DNA of 64,000 nt, from positions 871,070 to 935,069 of the forward strand of contig NZ_JAFG01000003.1 of assembly GCF_000519305.1 (NCBI RefSeq), given 5' to 3'. This document shows positions 53,848-62,314 of the stretch, piece after piece. The notes beneath the pieces are model-generated. The model made no database searches. It saw only the letters and a program-made list of their open reading frames with translations, and had not been told where the DNA came from. Both the position numbers and the translations under genes were made by a program. The DNA comes from Mesorhizobium ciceri WSM4083. Its GTDB lineage: Bacteria; Pseudomonadota; Alphaproteobacteria; Rhizobiales; Rhizobiaceae. Position 1 is the stretch's first letter; each line of letters opens with the position of its first letter.

Positions 53848-56213
53848 CGCACAGTATCGACACGAGCTTCAAGCAGAAGAAGCAGGCGCGCCTTGCGCTT
53901 CGCAGACGCAAGCTCTGGCGCCGGCTGCTTGCCGGTCTTGCCACGATTGTCGTGCTGTCGATCGCCGTGGGCTTCTACCTCACCGCGGACTATTGGTCGT
54001 TCGGCGACGAAGACGAAGAACTCCACGCGGTCGAAGGAGTGGACGACGTGCCGGCCGATGCATCGGTCTATGTGCCTGCCATCATCGACCTTGCCGGGGA
54101 CCCGATGTGGATCACCCTTGCCCCAGATGCCGACACCACCTCGAAGGGCCATTCGATTGCGAGGCCTGCGGATCTCGATCAGGCCGGAGTTTCGCCGCAG
54201 ATCGAAATCCTGTCGGATGTGATGCTCAGCGCCAGCGAAAAATTCATGACGACGATACCGTCGACGCAGGAGGACTTCGCATTCTTCCAGGCGCAACGGC
54301 AGACCGCCCCGCCGCCGTCCAACGATCCGCAGGACGATCTTCAGCCACCGGCGGGGGACCTGCGGAACGATCTTCAGCCCTCGCCCGCTCCCAACGAGGC
54401 TCCGGCGGCCGAGGGACAGCAGATGGGCACCGACGATCCCGAAGCCGGCTGGGGTGAAACGATCGATGCGGGCGAGGCCGCCCTGCCCGCATTCCAGAAG
54501 ACGCAGATCGAAAACAACACGAGTGTCGCCACCGTCACGAACGAGTATCGGCGGTTCGAGGCGACCGAAGACACGTTCGTGAAAATCCTCAACGACCGCA
54601 GTCTGGACAGTGTTGCGCTCGATGCCCATTTCTCGGCCGAGGACGCCAGGCTGGCAGGCGAAGCGCTCAAGGCGCTTTTCAACCGGGAAGGGCTGGAACC
54701 GGGTCATGTCGTCGCCATGCGCGGTTTCAGGCCGACGCGCGAGACGACGACAATGTCGCTCATGCAAGTGTCGATCTACGCCAAGAACGTCTTTGTCGGC
54801 ACGCTGACGCGCAACGCCGCGGGCGCATTCGTATCGGGTGTCGATCCCTGGGTTCGCGAAGATCTGTTCAACTATTCTGGCGCACCGGAGGAAGGCACGC
54901 ACAAGCGGCAGTATCGCCTGCTCGACGCAATCTATTCGACGGCGGCGCGCAACAAAGTTCCGACCAGCGTGATCGGCGAAGCGATCATGTACCTGTCGAG
55001 AGGACAGGATCTGGACGCCTTCGCCAGCGAGGACCAGCGCCTTGTCCTGATCTATTCGCAAACGCCGCGCGGCAAGAGCGAGACCGACGGACGCGTGCTG
55101 TATGTCGGTGTGCAGGGCACTGAAAAGAGCCTCGAATGCTTCGTCTTCCAGCAAAGCGACGGTCAGTTTGCGTGCGTTACCGGCGACGATCAGGTTCGCT
55201 CGCTGACGGTCACCAACGGCATGGCCACGCCGGTCAACGGGGTCATGACGTCCACTTTCGGTCCACGCAAGCACCCTATCCTGGGCGTGGTTCGCATCCA
55301 CAAGGGCGTCGATTGGGCGGCCCCCGTGGGTACGCCGATCACAGCCGCCTTCGACGGCGAGATCACCTTCCAGGGTGATGGCGGCGGTTACGGCAACCTG
55401 GTGAAGATTGCGCATCCCAACGGACGCGAGACGCGCTACGCGCATATGCAGAAATTCGCAATCGCAAGCGGTGTCGGCACAAAGGTGAAGGCAGGTGACA
55501 TCATTGGCTATATCGGCACCACCGGCCTATCGACCGGGCCGCATCTGCATTTCGAACTCTATCAGAATGGCGAGGCGATCGATCCGCTGGGCACGGTAAC
55601 CGCCGCGGTCGCAACGAATGATCCTGCCGTCGAAACGCTGACCGACCGTATCGTTCATGTCGAAAGTGGCGGCAGCGCCCGCGCCAAGAACCCAAATTCC
55701 TCAGCAACCGGCGCTGGCCAGTTCATAACGAAGACCTGGATCCGGATGATGAACACCTACCGCCCTGAACTGGCACGAACGCTGTCGACGGCCGACCTGC
55801 TCGCTCTGCGCTACGACGCCACGATCTCGCGCGAGATGGTGCGAAATCTGGCGCGGGAAGGCGAAGCCTATCTTCGGGCACGCGGCCATCAAATCACGGC
55901 CGGCCGGCTCTATCTCTGCCATTTCCTGGGCATGGAAGGCGCGCATCAGGTGCTGTCGGCGTCGGGTTCGGCGCAACTGAGCGCCGTGCTCGGTTCCGCC
56001 GTCATTCAAGCCAACCCCTTTCTCACGGGCAAGACCGCCGGCTATGTCGTGGATTGGGCAGAAAGGAAGATGGGCCAGAAGGTTGCCCGGGTCGCGACTG
56101 ACGCCAGCCAGCAGACAACCAGCACGACGGAAATCCGCCAGACATCGCCGGAGTTCGAAAAATACAAGCAGGCCGTCACGGCCGTCATAAGCTCGCTTCA
56201 GAAGACCCTCTGA
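53844..56213 (+). CDS. membrane-anchored M23 peptidase with C-terminal lytic-transglycosylase-like domain
   Basis: The start is GTG at 53844, overlapping the DUF1036 stop (GTGA). A basic tail and one membrane helix (about 28-47) put the rest in the periplasm. A Pro-rich spacer and a helical region precede an M23 domain (about 470-575) with STFGPRKHPI, HKGVDWAAPVG and HLHFELY, i.e. the zinc ligands. Then comes a lysozyme-like region (about 600-700) with VESGGSARAKNPNSSATGAG, where Glu606 is the likely catalytic acid, and TW/QF motifs. It could cut both peptide and glycan bonds, fitting a role in opening the wall for the TssM/TssJ complex. The 789-residue fusion is uncommon. Confidence 0.85.
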   Translation: MTHSIDTSFKQKKQARLALRRRKLWRRLLAGLATIVVLSIAVGFYLTADYWSFGDEDEELHAVEGVDDVPADASVYVPAIIDLAGDPMWITLAPDADTTSKGHSIARPADLDQAGVSPQIEILSDVMLSASEKFMTTIPSTQEDFAFFQAQRQTAPPPSNDPQDDLQPPAGDLRNDLQPSPAPNEAPAAEGQQMGTDDPEAGWGETIDAGEAALPAFQKTQIENNTSVATVTNEYRRFEATEDTFVKILNDRSLDSVALDAHFSAEDARLAGEALKALFNREGLEPGHVVAMRGFRPTRETTTMSLMQVSIYAKNVFVGTLTRNAAGAFVSGVDPWVREDLFNYSGAPEEGTHKRQYRLLDAIYSTAARNKVPTSVIGEAIMYLSRGQDLDAFASEDQRLVLIYSQTPRGKSETDGRVLYVGVQGTEKSLECFVFQQSDGQFACVTGDDQVRSLTVTNGMATPVNGVMTSTFGPRKHPILGVVRIHKGVDWAAPVGTPITAAFDGEITFQGDGGGYGNLVKIAHPNGRETRYAHMQKFAIASGVGTKVKAGDIIGYIGTTGLSTGPHLHFELYQNGEAIDPLGTVTAAVATNDPAVETLTDRIVHVESGGSARAKNPNSSATGAGQFITKTWIRMMNTYRPELARTLSTADLLALRYDATISREMVRNLAREGEAYLRARGHQITAGRLYLCHFLGMEGAHQVLSASGSAQLSAVLGSAVIQANPFLTGKTAGYVVDWAERKMGQKVARVATDASQQTTSTTEIRQTSPEFEKYKQAVTAVISSLQKTL

Positions 56214-56429
56214 ACCTACCCTCGCGGTTTGTGGGTTGCCATCGAACCATTGGTGTTCCTGCTGCAAAGTGCTATCATGTGCGAGTTTTTTCGGGTCCTT
56301 TGTGAACCAAGACCGTGGTCAGGATCACATACGCCCAGGAGCCATTTTTGGCATAAGCGAGCTTGTCGCTGACGAAATTTAGCATGCGCAGACGTCAACA
56401 GTGCGCCCTGATGGGCGGAGGGCTGGTCC

Positions 56430-58052
56430 ATGAAAGCGTTCACTGTCTTTCTGAGCGGATTTCTCCTTTATGTCCTTGCCGCGTTCAGCGTCGAGGGCGC
56501 CGTGCCTGACGCCAAACGCGTCGCGCTGGTGATCGGCAACAGCAAATATGTCCATGCGGTTACCTTGCCCAACCCCGCCAACGATGCTCACCTCATCGCA
56601 TCGACGCTGCGCAATGCCGGCTTCGAGGTGATCGAAGGGGTCGACCAGGACAATGCCGGCATGCACAGCCTCATCAGCCGGTTCACCGAACAATCCTACG
56701 ACGCCGACCTCGCGGTAATTTTCTATGCCGGTCACGGCATGCAGGTCGACGGCAAGAATTTCCTCATTCCGGTCGACGCCGAGTTGACGTCGCCAGCCTA
56801 TCTCAAAACACGCACCGTCCAGATCGACGAGTTCATGGCGGCGTTGCCGTCAGACCCGGCGGTTGGTGTCATCATCCTCGATGCCTGCCGCGACAATCCA
56901 CTCGCCAGGACGCTGGCCGCCTCTCTGCCGAAGTCGCGCTCGCTGGGATCCGGCCTGGCGCCGATCGAAGCAAAATCAGAGGGCGTTGGAACGGGTGGCA
57001 TCCTGATTGCGTATGCCACGGATCCGGGCGCGATCGCTTTCGACGGCAACGGCGTCAACAGTCCCTACTCCACCGCACTCGCCAGACACCTGACCGAACC
57101 CGGCGTCGAGATCCAGAGCGCCCTGACGCGGGTGCGCGGCGAAGTGAGCGAGACCACCCAGGGTCGCCAGCGGCCGTGGCACAACGCATCGCTGGGGCGC
57201 GAGGTGTTCATTGGAAAACCCGTCGCGGCAGCTGCGCCTGCCGCACCAGTGGCCGACGCGTCGAATGGGGCTGCGGCATCGGCTCCTGCTCCTGTTGCCA
57301 GCGCCCCTCCTTCGTGGGAAGTCGAGCAACGCCTTTGGGATGAAGCTTCGAAGCGCAATGCAATTCCGTTCTACGAGGCTTATCTCGACCAGTTTCCGAA
57401 CGGTCGGTTCGCTACAGTGGCCCGGCTGAACATCGACGAATTGAACGACCCGAAAACCCAGAACCGGCAGGTCGCGGCAATCGATACGGACCAGGCTAAC
57501 GCCAGTTCCGGCTCCGCGGTGCGCACCTCGGTCGGCGTCCCGGACGAGGTGAAGCAGACACCCGGCACCGAGTTGACCGAAAGTGCCATTGGCCTCGACC
57601 GCCAGGGTCGCATCGACCTGCAATTGCGCATTGAAGCGTTGGGCAACGAGCTCGGCCGCATCGACGGAAACATAGGCCCTCAGACACGTCAGGCGATCGG
57701 CATCTGGCAAGTGGAGAACGGCCTGCCGCGGACCACCTATCTGACACGCCAGCAACTTGCGTTCCTGGTGATCCAGACAGATCCGATGATGGAAACCGTG
57801 CGCGCCAGATATGCCGCCGATCAGGCCCGTGCGACGCAGCCGAAAAAGCAGGTGGTGCAGAAGGTCCGCACGCAGAAACCGGTGGCACAGAAACCCCGCA
57901 AACAAAAGCAGGTCGTTCAGAAGCGGCGCAACCGCGAGACCGTGGTGCGGCAGGATGATGATCTTCCGCCGCCCCGGGACAATAACGACTTCCTCACCAA
58001 GGCGCTGATCTTCGGCACCGGTGTGGCTGTGGGCGGCGTGCTCAAGAACTGA
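56430..58052 (+). CDS. secreted caspase-family (metacaspase-like) protein with peptidoglycan-binding-like domain
   Basis: A signal peptide (1-24) precedes a C14 caspase domain (about 28-265) with the catalytic pair His102 (YAGHGMQ) and Cys153 (LDACRDNP). The middle is Ala/Pro-rich, then a repeat-like helix pair (about 320-345). Residues 400-445 (DGNIGPQTRQAIGIWQVENG) resemble a PG-binding domain. The tail is rich in Lys, Gln and Arg, and ends in a short hydrophobic stretch (ALIFGTGVAVGGV). GGAGGG lies upstream of the ATG. It is the last gene of the rightward type VI region after a 216-base gap, so co-function is inferred only from position. Confidence 0.85.
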   Translation: MKAFTVFLSGFLLYVLAAFSVEGAVPDAKRVALVIGNSKYVHAVTLPNPANDAHLIASTLRNAGFEVIEGVDQDNAGMHSLISRFTEQSYDADLAVIFYAGHGMQVDGKNFLIPVDAELTSPAYLKTRTVQIDEFMAALPSDPAVGVIILDACRDNPLARTLAASLPKSRSLGSGLAPIEAKSEGVGTGGILIAYATDPGAIAFDGNGVNSPYSTALARHLTEPGVEIQSALTRVRGEVSETTQGRQRPWHNASLGREVFIGKPVAAAAPAAPVADASNGAAASAPAPVASAPPSWEVEQRLWDEASKRNAIPFYEAYLDQFPNGRFATVARLNIDELNDPKTQNRQVAAIDTDQANASSGSAVRTSVGVPDEVKQTPGTELTESAIGLDRQGRIDLQLRIEALGNELGRIDGNIGPQTRQAIGIWQVENGLPRTTYLTRQQLAFLVIQTDPMMETVRARYAADQARATQPKKQVVQKVRTQKPVAQKPRKQKQVVQKRRNRETVVRQDDDLPPPRDNNDFLTKALIFGTGVAVGGVLKN

Positions 58053-58069
58053 CCGCCGGCATTCCTGGA

Positions 58070-58097
58070 GCAATAGCACGCAGCAGCGCGCTATTGC
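58070..58097. terminator. bidirectional terminator between caspase gene and OmpA-like gene
   Basis: GCAATAGC (58070-58077) and GCTATTGC (58090-58097) form a perfect 8-base stem with a 12-base loop, followed by GTCTTT on the plus strand. The right arm includes the TAG of the leftward OmpA-like gene. It sits exactly between two convergent genes. Confidence 0.6.
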
Positions 58098-58627
58098 GTC
58101 TTTATCCGCATTTCGACGCGGCGGTTGACGGGATCGTACGGGTTGGGGCTGCGCGGATTCTTTTCGCCCATGCCGATCGCGTTGATGCGGGCAGCCTCGA
58201 CACCGCTGGCCGTCAGGAAGGCTGCCACCGATCGCGCCCGCCGTTGCGACAGGCCTTCGTTGTAGTGCACCGTGCCGGTGGCATCAGTGAAACCTTCGAC
58301 GACGAAGTTGAACGTGCTCAGCCGGCTGTCCTTCAGCGCCTTGGCGAACTCGCCGAGTTCAGCGCGCGCGGTGGTGTCGAGCTCGGCCGAATCCAACCCG
58401 AAATTGATCAGCATATCGAGGCTGGATTTTTCTCCCGGCGCGTCCTTCGCCTTGCTCTTGCTTTTGCACTCTTCCTCGGTGCCGACACAAATTCCTCGCG
58501 ACTTGCCGAGGTCGGCCGCTCCGGCAAAAAACTTCACGATGTCTTCTGATTTCTGAACAGGGTCGGCGGAAGCATGGGTCGAGAAAAACACGACCACCAA
58601 CACAAAGGCTGAACTGCCCCACTGCAT
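58091..58627 (-). CDS. OmpA-family peptidoglycan-binding protein
   Basis: The 178-residue protein has a signal peptide (MQWGSSAFVLVVVFFSTHASA) and a C-terminal OmpA domain with FVVEGFTDATGTVHYNEGLS, QRRARSVAAFL and NPYDPVNRRVEMRI, which bind peptidoglycan. The N-terminal mature part has two Cys residues (GICVGTEEECKSK) and a Lys-rich stretch. The ATG at 58627 has CAGGAG upstream and is preferred over 58669. It lies leftward between the caspase gene and DUF6931. With both TssL copies and the YceI fusion it is the fourth OmpA-type domain in the window. Confidence 0.87.
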   Translation of the reverse strand: MQWGSSAFVLVVVFFSTHASADPVQKSEDIVKFFAGAADLGKSRGICVGTEEECKSKSKAKDAPGEKSSLDMLINFGLDSAELDTTARAELGEFAKALKDSRLSTFNFVVEGFTDATGTVHYNEGLSQRRARSVAAFLTASGVEAARINAIGMGEKNPRSPNPYDPVNRRVEMRIKTQ

Positions 58628-58817
58628 AGCGGTTACTCCTGCTTGAGCATCCGATTTCGATGGATGCAATCATACCAGACTCCGTGGCAATTGTCTGTCG
58701 ATAAACGCCAGGGGATAGAGTGGTGGCGGCAGTTGTTGCAGCATCAACGGTTGAGGCTTGACCCGCGCCGCGCCTGGGGCTTGAGTGGTAGGGCTTCTCG
58801 ATGAAAGCGTGGCGGTC

Positions 58818-59408
58818 ATGGCCAATGGGCTTCGATTCAAGACGGCACGGGATCTCTTCATAGCTTGTCCCGCTATTGCCGGGGATATGAGAACGCATCC
58901 GACCGAACAGCCGCCGATCGAGTTTTGCCGCGACATCCTTGCCGGGCGCATTCCCGAGGAGGCGATCACGTTTTGTGCCTACCTGCTTCCCGATCGGGCC
59001 GCAGTCTGGTGGGCGCATGAATGCCTGAGCCATCTGAGCGAGTTGCTCGATGGGACGGATCACGAGTTGCTCGCCTATGTTCGCGACTGGGTCGGTGAAC
59101 CGGACAGCCACCATCGCGCCGCGGTGAGCCAGGCGGAGGCAACGGCGCCGACAACGCCGGGCGCCTGGATTGCCCTGGCGGCGGGATGGCATGACAATGG
59201 CTCTATTGTTGGCGGATCTGTTGTCGGCGCAGAAGCACCATCAGCCTTGCAGCCGTTTCCTGTCGCCCATGCAGTCAATGCCAGTGTTCTGGCCGGGCTG
59301 GCGCGTGTCGCCCTCGCGGACCGCTTTGCCGTTCTTTCCGCGTTTGTCGAAATGGGCATCCAGATGGCCGAGATCGAGGCGCTGCGCCAATCAGCGGATG
59401 CTTACTAA
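58818..59408 (+). CDS. DUF6931 family protein
   Basis: The 196-residue soluble protein has helical repeats and matches the DUF6931 pattern: FKTARDLFIACPAIAGDM, then ILAGRIPEEAITFCAYLLPDRAAVWWAHECL. The family is found in type VI and related clusters, with unknown function. A GTG at 58785 would extend it by 11 residues. It is divergent from the OmpA-like gene and converges with the second caspase gene. Confidence 0.65.
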   Translation: MANGLRFKTARDLFIACPAIAGDMRTHPTEQPPIEFCRDILAGRIPEEAITFCAYLLPDRAAVWWAHECLSHLSELLDGTDHELLAYVRDWVGEPDSHHRAAVSQAEATAPTTPGAWIALAAGWHDNGSIVGGSVVGAEAPSALQPFPVAHAVNASVLAGLARVALADRFAVLSAFVEMGIQMAEIEALRQSADAY

Positions 59409-59454
59409 GCCTCCATCCCAACAGAAGTTGGACGGATGCCATGATCGTCCTGCC

Positions 59455-60699
59455 TTACTTGCAGCCGCCTTGAGCCCATTTGGCGAGCGCCACCTTGAAG
59501 CGGGTTCCCAGCGGATGTTGCAGGCGCAAAACGGAGACATCGTTTGTCGCGAAATTTTTCGCCTGTTCGCACAGCCGTGCCTCGTCCCATTCATGGCAGC
59601 CGTCGCAGTGCTTGCCCTCCCATACCGACTTGTCCAATCCCTCCACCGGGCTGAACAGGGGCTTGCCCTTGATCAGTTGGGCGATGCTCTTCCCGTCGAT
59701 TGCCGGATCGCCGAAATCGATCGGATGGTCGAACAAGATCGGGCCGTCCGAGGCCGGCCCGGGGATCTTCTGGCGCAGCACATCGAGTGCAAGCTGATCG
59801 TCACTTTGGCCCGATGCGCTTGCAACCCCGGTGTTGCGCGCGTCTGAACCGCCTTCGGTCTGAGGTGCGCTCGCCTCGCCGACGATCAATGGCGCGTTGA
59901 GATCGACCTTGTGCAGAACGACCTCCGTGGTCAGCGAAACGTTGACCCAGGGACGCTGCTTGCCGGCGGTCGCCTTGAAGACGTCGCTGGTGACCTTGTT
60001 CATGGCCTCGGTAATGGAAACGTTGGGTGCGCCGATATACTTGAGGAGCGCCGAGGTGAAAGGCGAATGTTCGCCCGATCCGTCATCGGCGAGTTGATTG
60101 GGACTGGCGGCGAAAGCGACGAGCGTGCCGGCGCCACCATTCCCTACCGGGATTTCGGCAAGGCCGCTGCTTGCGCCGTTGACGCCAGCGGTCTTGGCCA
60201 GCACCTCGGCGAGGGGATTATCGCGGCAAGCGTCGAGAAACACCAGCCTGATGCTGGTCTCGCGCGACATCTGGCGCAAAATGAAATCAACCGACACGGC
60301 CCCGACGTCGAGTGAGGTTTCCTCCTCTAGTGCGGCGTCTACCGGAAGCAGGTAGTTCTGGCCCGAAACCTGCAAGCCGTGGCCGGCGTAGAAGAACAGC
60401 GCGATGTCGGCACCGCGCACCTGTTTTGCGAACTGGGCGATGGTCGCCTGGGTCTGCGGCTTGGTCTGGTCGAAGCCGGAAACCACATCGAAATCGAGTT
60501 TCTTCAAGCGTTCGGCCATGGCTCGGGCGTCGCGCACCGGATTGGCGAGCGGCGCCGCGTGCTGGTACTGGGCGTTGCCGAGGACCAGCGCGACGCGGCG
60601 CTCGGCACTGGCGGCCGTCAGCGTCAAAAGCAAGGCGAGCGCCACAAAACCGGCGGCGCGAAAGAGGCCACCGCAACGAGCAATCAGATCGCACTCCAC
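59455..60699 (-). CDS. caspase-family protein with C-terminal CXXCH motif
   Basis: The 414-residue product starts at GTG 60699, behind GAGG, seven bases after the YceI-OmpA stop; the ATG at 60837 lies inside that gene. A signal peptide (hydrophobic 14-32) precedes a C14 caspase domain with His107 (YAGHGLQ) and Cys158 (LDACRDNP). The last 110 residues end in a Cys-rich domain with CDGCH at 365-369, a classical CXXCH heme-attachment sequence, and a further Cys at 377 and 413. It might bind c-type heme in the periplasm or a metal. The protein seems to be a periplasmic caspase-like protease with an added redox or metal module. Confidence 0.83.
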   Translation of the reverse strand: MECDLIARCGGLFRAAGFVALALLLTLTAASAERRVALVLGNAQYQHAAPLANPVRDARAMAERLKKLDFDVVSGFDQTKPQTQATIAQFAKQVRGADIALFFYAGHGLQVSGQNYLLPVDAALEEETSLDVGAVSVDFILRQMSRETSIRLVFLDACRDNPLAEVLAKTAGVNGASSGLAEIPVGNGGAGTLVAFAASPNQLADDGSGEHSPFTSALLKYIGAPNVSITEAMNKVTSDVFKATAGKQRPWVNVSLTTEVVLHKVDLNAPLIVGEASAPQTEGGSDARNTGVASASGQSDDQLALDVLRQKIPGPASDGPILFDHPIDFGDPAIDGKSIAQLIKGKPLFSPVEGLDKSVWEGKHCDGCHEWDEARLCEQAKNFATNDVSVLRLQHPLGTRFKVALAKWAQGGCK

Positions 60700-60706
60700 C
60701 GGAACC

Positions 60707-61807
60707 TCAGAGCTTGGTGGCGGAAAATTCGATCCGCCGGTTGAGCGCCTTGTTCTTGGGCGTATCGTTGGCGGCAACCGGCCGTTCCTCGCCAAAGCCG
60801 GCGGCGCTGATCTGGTTACGTGGAATGCCCGCGGCAATCAGGGCGTCGGCAACCGCCTGGGCGCGCCGCTCCGACAGTTGCTTGTTTGCGTCCGGCGATC
60901 CATCGGAATCGGTATAGCCGGAGACCTCGACCTTCAGGCTTGGGCATTTGCCGACGACACCTTGGACCTCCGTCAGCAACGGGCGGCTCTTCGCATCTAG
61001 CCGCGCGCTGGCCGGCCGGAAGTAGATGGCGCCGGTGCGTGAGAGCACGGCAAACCTGTTCAGGCATTCCTCATCGCTGAAATTCGCCTTTGCGGCATCG
61101 GTGGCAACGGGCCCCACTTCGGCCGAAGTCGCCGCGGTGGTTTGGGTGGCGGCTGGTTTGCTGCCGTCGGCAGTGAAGACGAAATCGAACGACACCGAAG
61201 CGGTGGGCACGATGTTGGTCACATTGGCCGCCTGCTGGAGTTTGTCGACGTTCGGCAGTAAGCCGAAATCCTCCACATGGACAGCGACCGGAGCCTCGGA
61301 AGCAACCGACACCACGGTGTCGCTGATCATGGTGACGACGATGCTGGCCTCGAGCTCCTTGTCGACGCCGTGCAGATTGAGACGGAAAGGCAACGTCGAC
61401 TTCACCCTGCGCTTTGTGGCGAGATCGGCGAATGCGGCGGGATCCACCTTGGCCGTCAGCTCGGCCGTCGGGTATTTGAATGTCTCGAAAAACAGGAAGC
61501 GCATGCGGACATTGCGCAGGTCGACGCCGGTATCGACCGAATTGAGGTCGAAGGCGACCTTGGCATCACCCGCCGAGCTGAGCGTGCCGGTGATGTTCCT
61601 GATCTTGTTTGTCTCGACGATCGTGTTCTTCTTCACCGACTGGTAGGTGATGACCGAAGCTGCGGGATCGAGCGTCCAGTTCGGCGCGGCGTCGGCGGCT
61701 TGCGATCCGAGCAGCATCAAGCCGGAAAGCGCGACGATCAGGCCAAGACCTCGTGCGGCCGGGCCTTTCAGCCTTGCCATCCACCAGAATGCGACGACTT
61801 CGAACAT
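60707..61807 (-). CDS. YceI-OmpA fusion protein
   Basis: This 366-residue envelope protein has an N-terminal signal (hydrophobic GLGLIVALSGLMLLGSQAADA). A YceI-like lipocalin domain (about 40-210) follows, with WTLDPAASVITYQSVKKNT and the GTLSSAGDAKVAFDLNSVDTG block. A linker with a CLNRF segment leads to a C-terminal OmpA domain (about 255-366) with VEVSGYTDSDGSPDANKQLS and LNRRIEFSATKL. YceI domains bind isoprenoid-type lipids; OmpA domains hold peptidoglycan. The start is the ATG at 61807 behind CAGGGGC. The gene is followed after seven bases by the CXXCH caspase gene. Confidence 0.87.
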   Translation of the reverse strand: MFEVVAFWWMARLKGPAARGLGLIVALSGLMLLGSQAADAAPNWTLDPAASVITYQSVKKNTIVETNKIRNITGTLSSAGDAKVAFDLNSVDTGVDLRNVRMRFLFFETFKYPTAELTAKVDPAAFADLATKRRVKSTLPFRLNLHGVDKELEASIVVTMISDTVVSVASEAPVAVHVEDFGLLPNVDKLQQAANVTNIVPTASVSFDFVFTADGSKPAATQTTAATSAEVGPVATDAAKANFSDEECLNRFAVLSRTGAIYFRPASARLDAKSRPLLTEVQGVVGKCPSLKVEVSGYTDSDGSPDANKQLSERRAQAVADALIAAGIPRNQISAAGFGEERPVAANDTPKNKALNRRIEFSATKL

Positions 61808-62000
61808 GGAACGCCCCTGCCCAGGACCACCGTATCGACACGACACCTGGCGGGAGCATAGAGCAGTTGCGACTGGTTGGCGAGCAGGTGCGCCAGTCGC
61901 TCGCGAAAAGCGTGAGAATGTCGCTCTAGCGGTATTTCAGAAAGGTGCCTAGCTTAGCTCATCTGCGCCCCGGCACACCGTCCACTGCTATCGTTGCTCA

Positions 62001-62300
62001 TCACCAGCCGCCTCCGCCTCCGCTTCCGCCGTTACCGCCACCCAAGGGAGCGATCACAGGTGGCGGCGGTTCGTCTTCGGCAGGCTTGATCACTTTCTTA
62101 GCGGTCACTTTCTTGGTGACAACTTTGTTGGGTTTGTGGACCTTTGACCCGGTCGTAGTTCGAACAACCTTAGGCGAAGGCGCCGCCGCCATCGGCGTCG
62201 GCTCAGGTTCGGGTACCAAGGAGGTGCACCCCATCAGCGCCGCAAGAAGGCTGAAGAGAGTGGTTGCGATGGCTGCCTGCTTCAATGTCCTGCGCACCAT
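62001..62300 (-). CDS. small lipoprotein with Lys-rich and Gly-rich tail
   Basis: The 99-residue protein has a lipobox ALMGC with lipidated Cys25, a Pro-rich stretch (LVPEPEPTPMAAAPSP), a Lys/Thr/Val-rich segment (KVVTKKVTAKKVIK) and a Gly-only tail (GGGNGGSGGGGGW). The last part looks like an unstructured envelope spacer. AAGGAGG lies upstream. It follows the Sel1 gene by 14 bases. The role is unknown. Confidence 0.75.
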   Translation of the reverse strand: MVRRTLKQAAIATTLFSLLAALMGCTSLVPEPEPTPMAAAPSPKVVRTTTGSKVHKPNKVVTKKVTAKKVIKPAEDEPPPPVIAPLGGGNGGSGGGGGW

Positions 62301-62314
62301 AACCTCCTTGTGAA

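Noticed and set aside
53658..55445. 595-codon open frame antisense to the M23 peptidase
   Set aside because: The opposite strand holds the conserved metal and signal motifs; this frame shows only biased composition.
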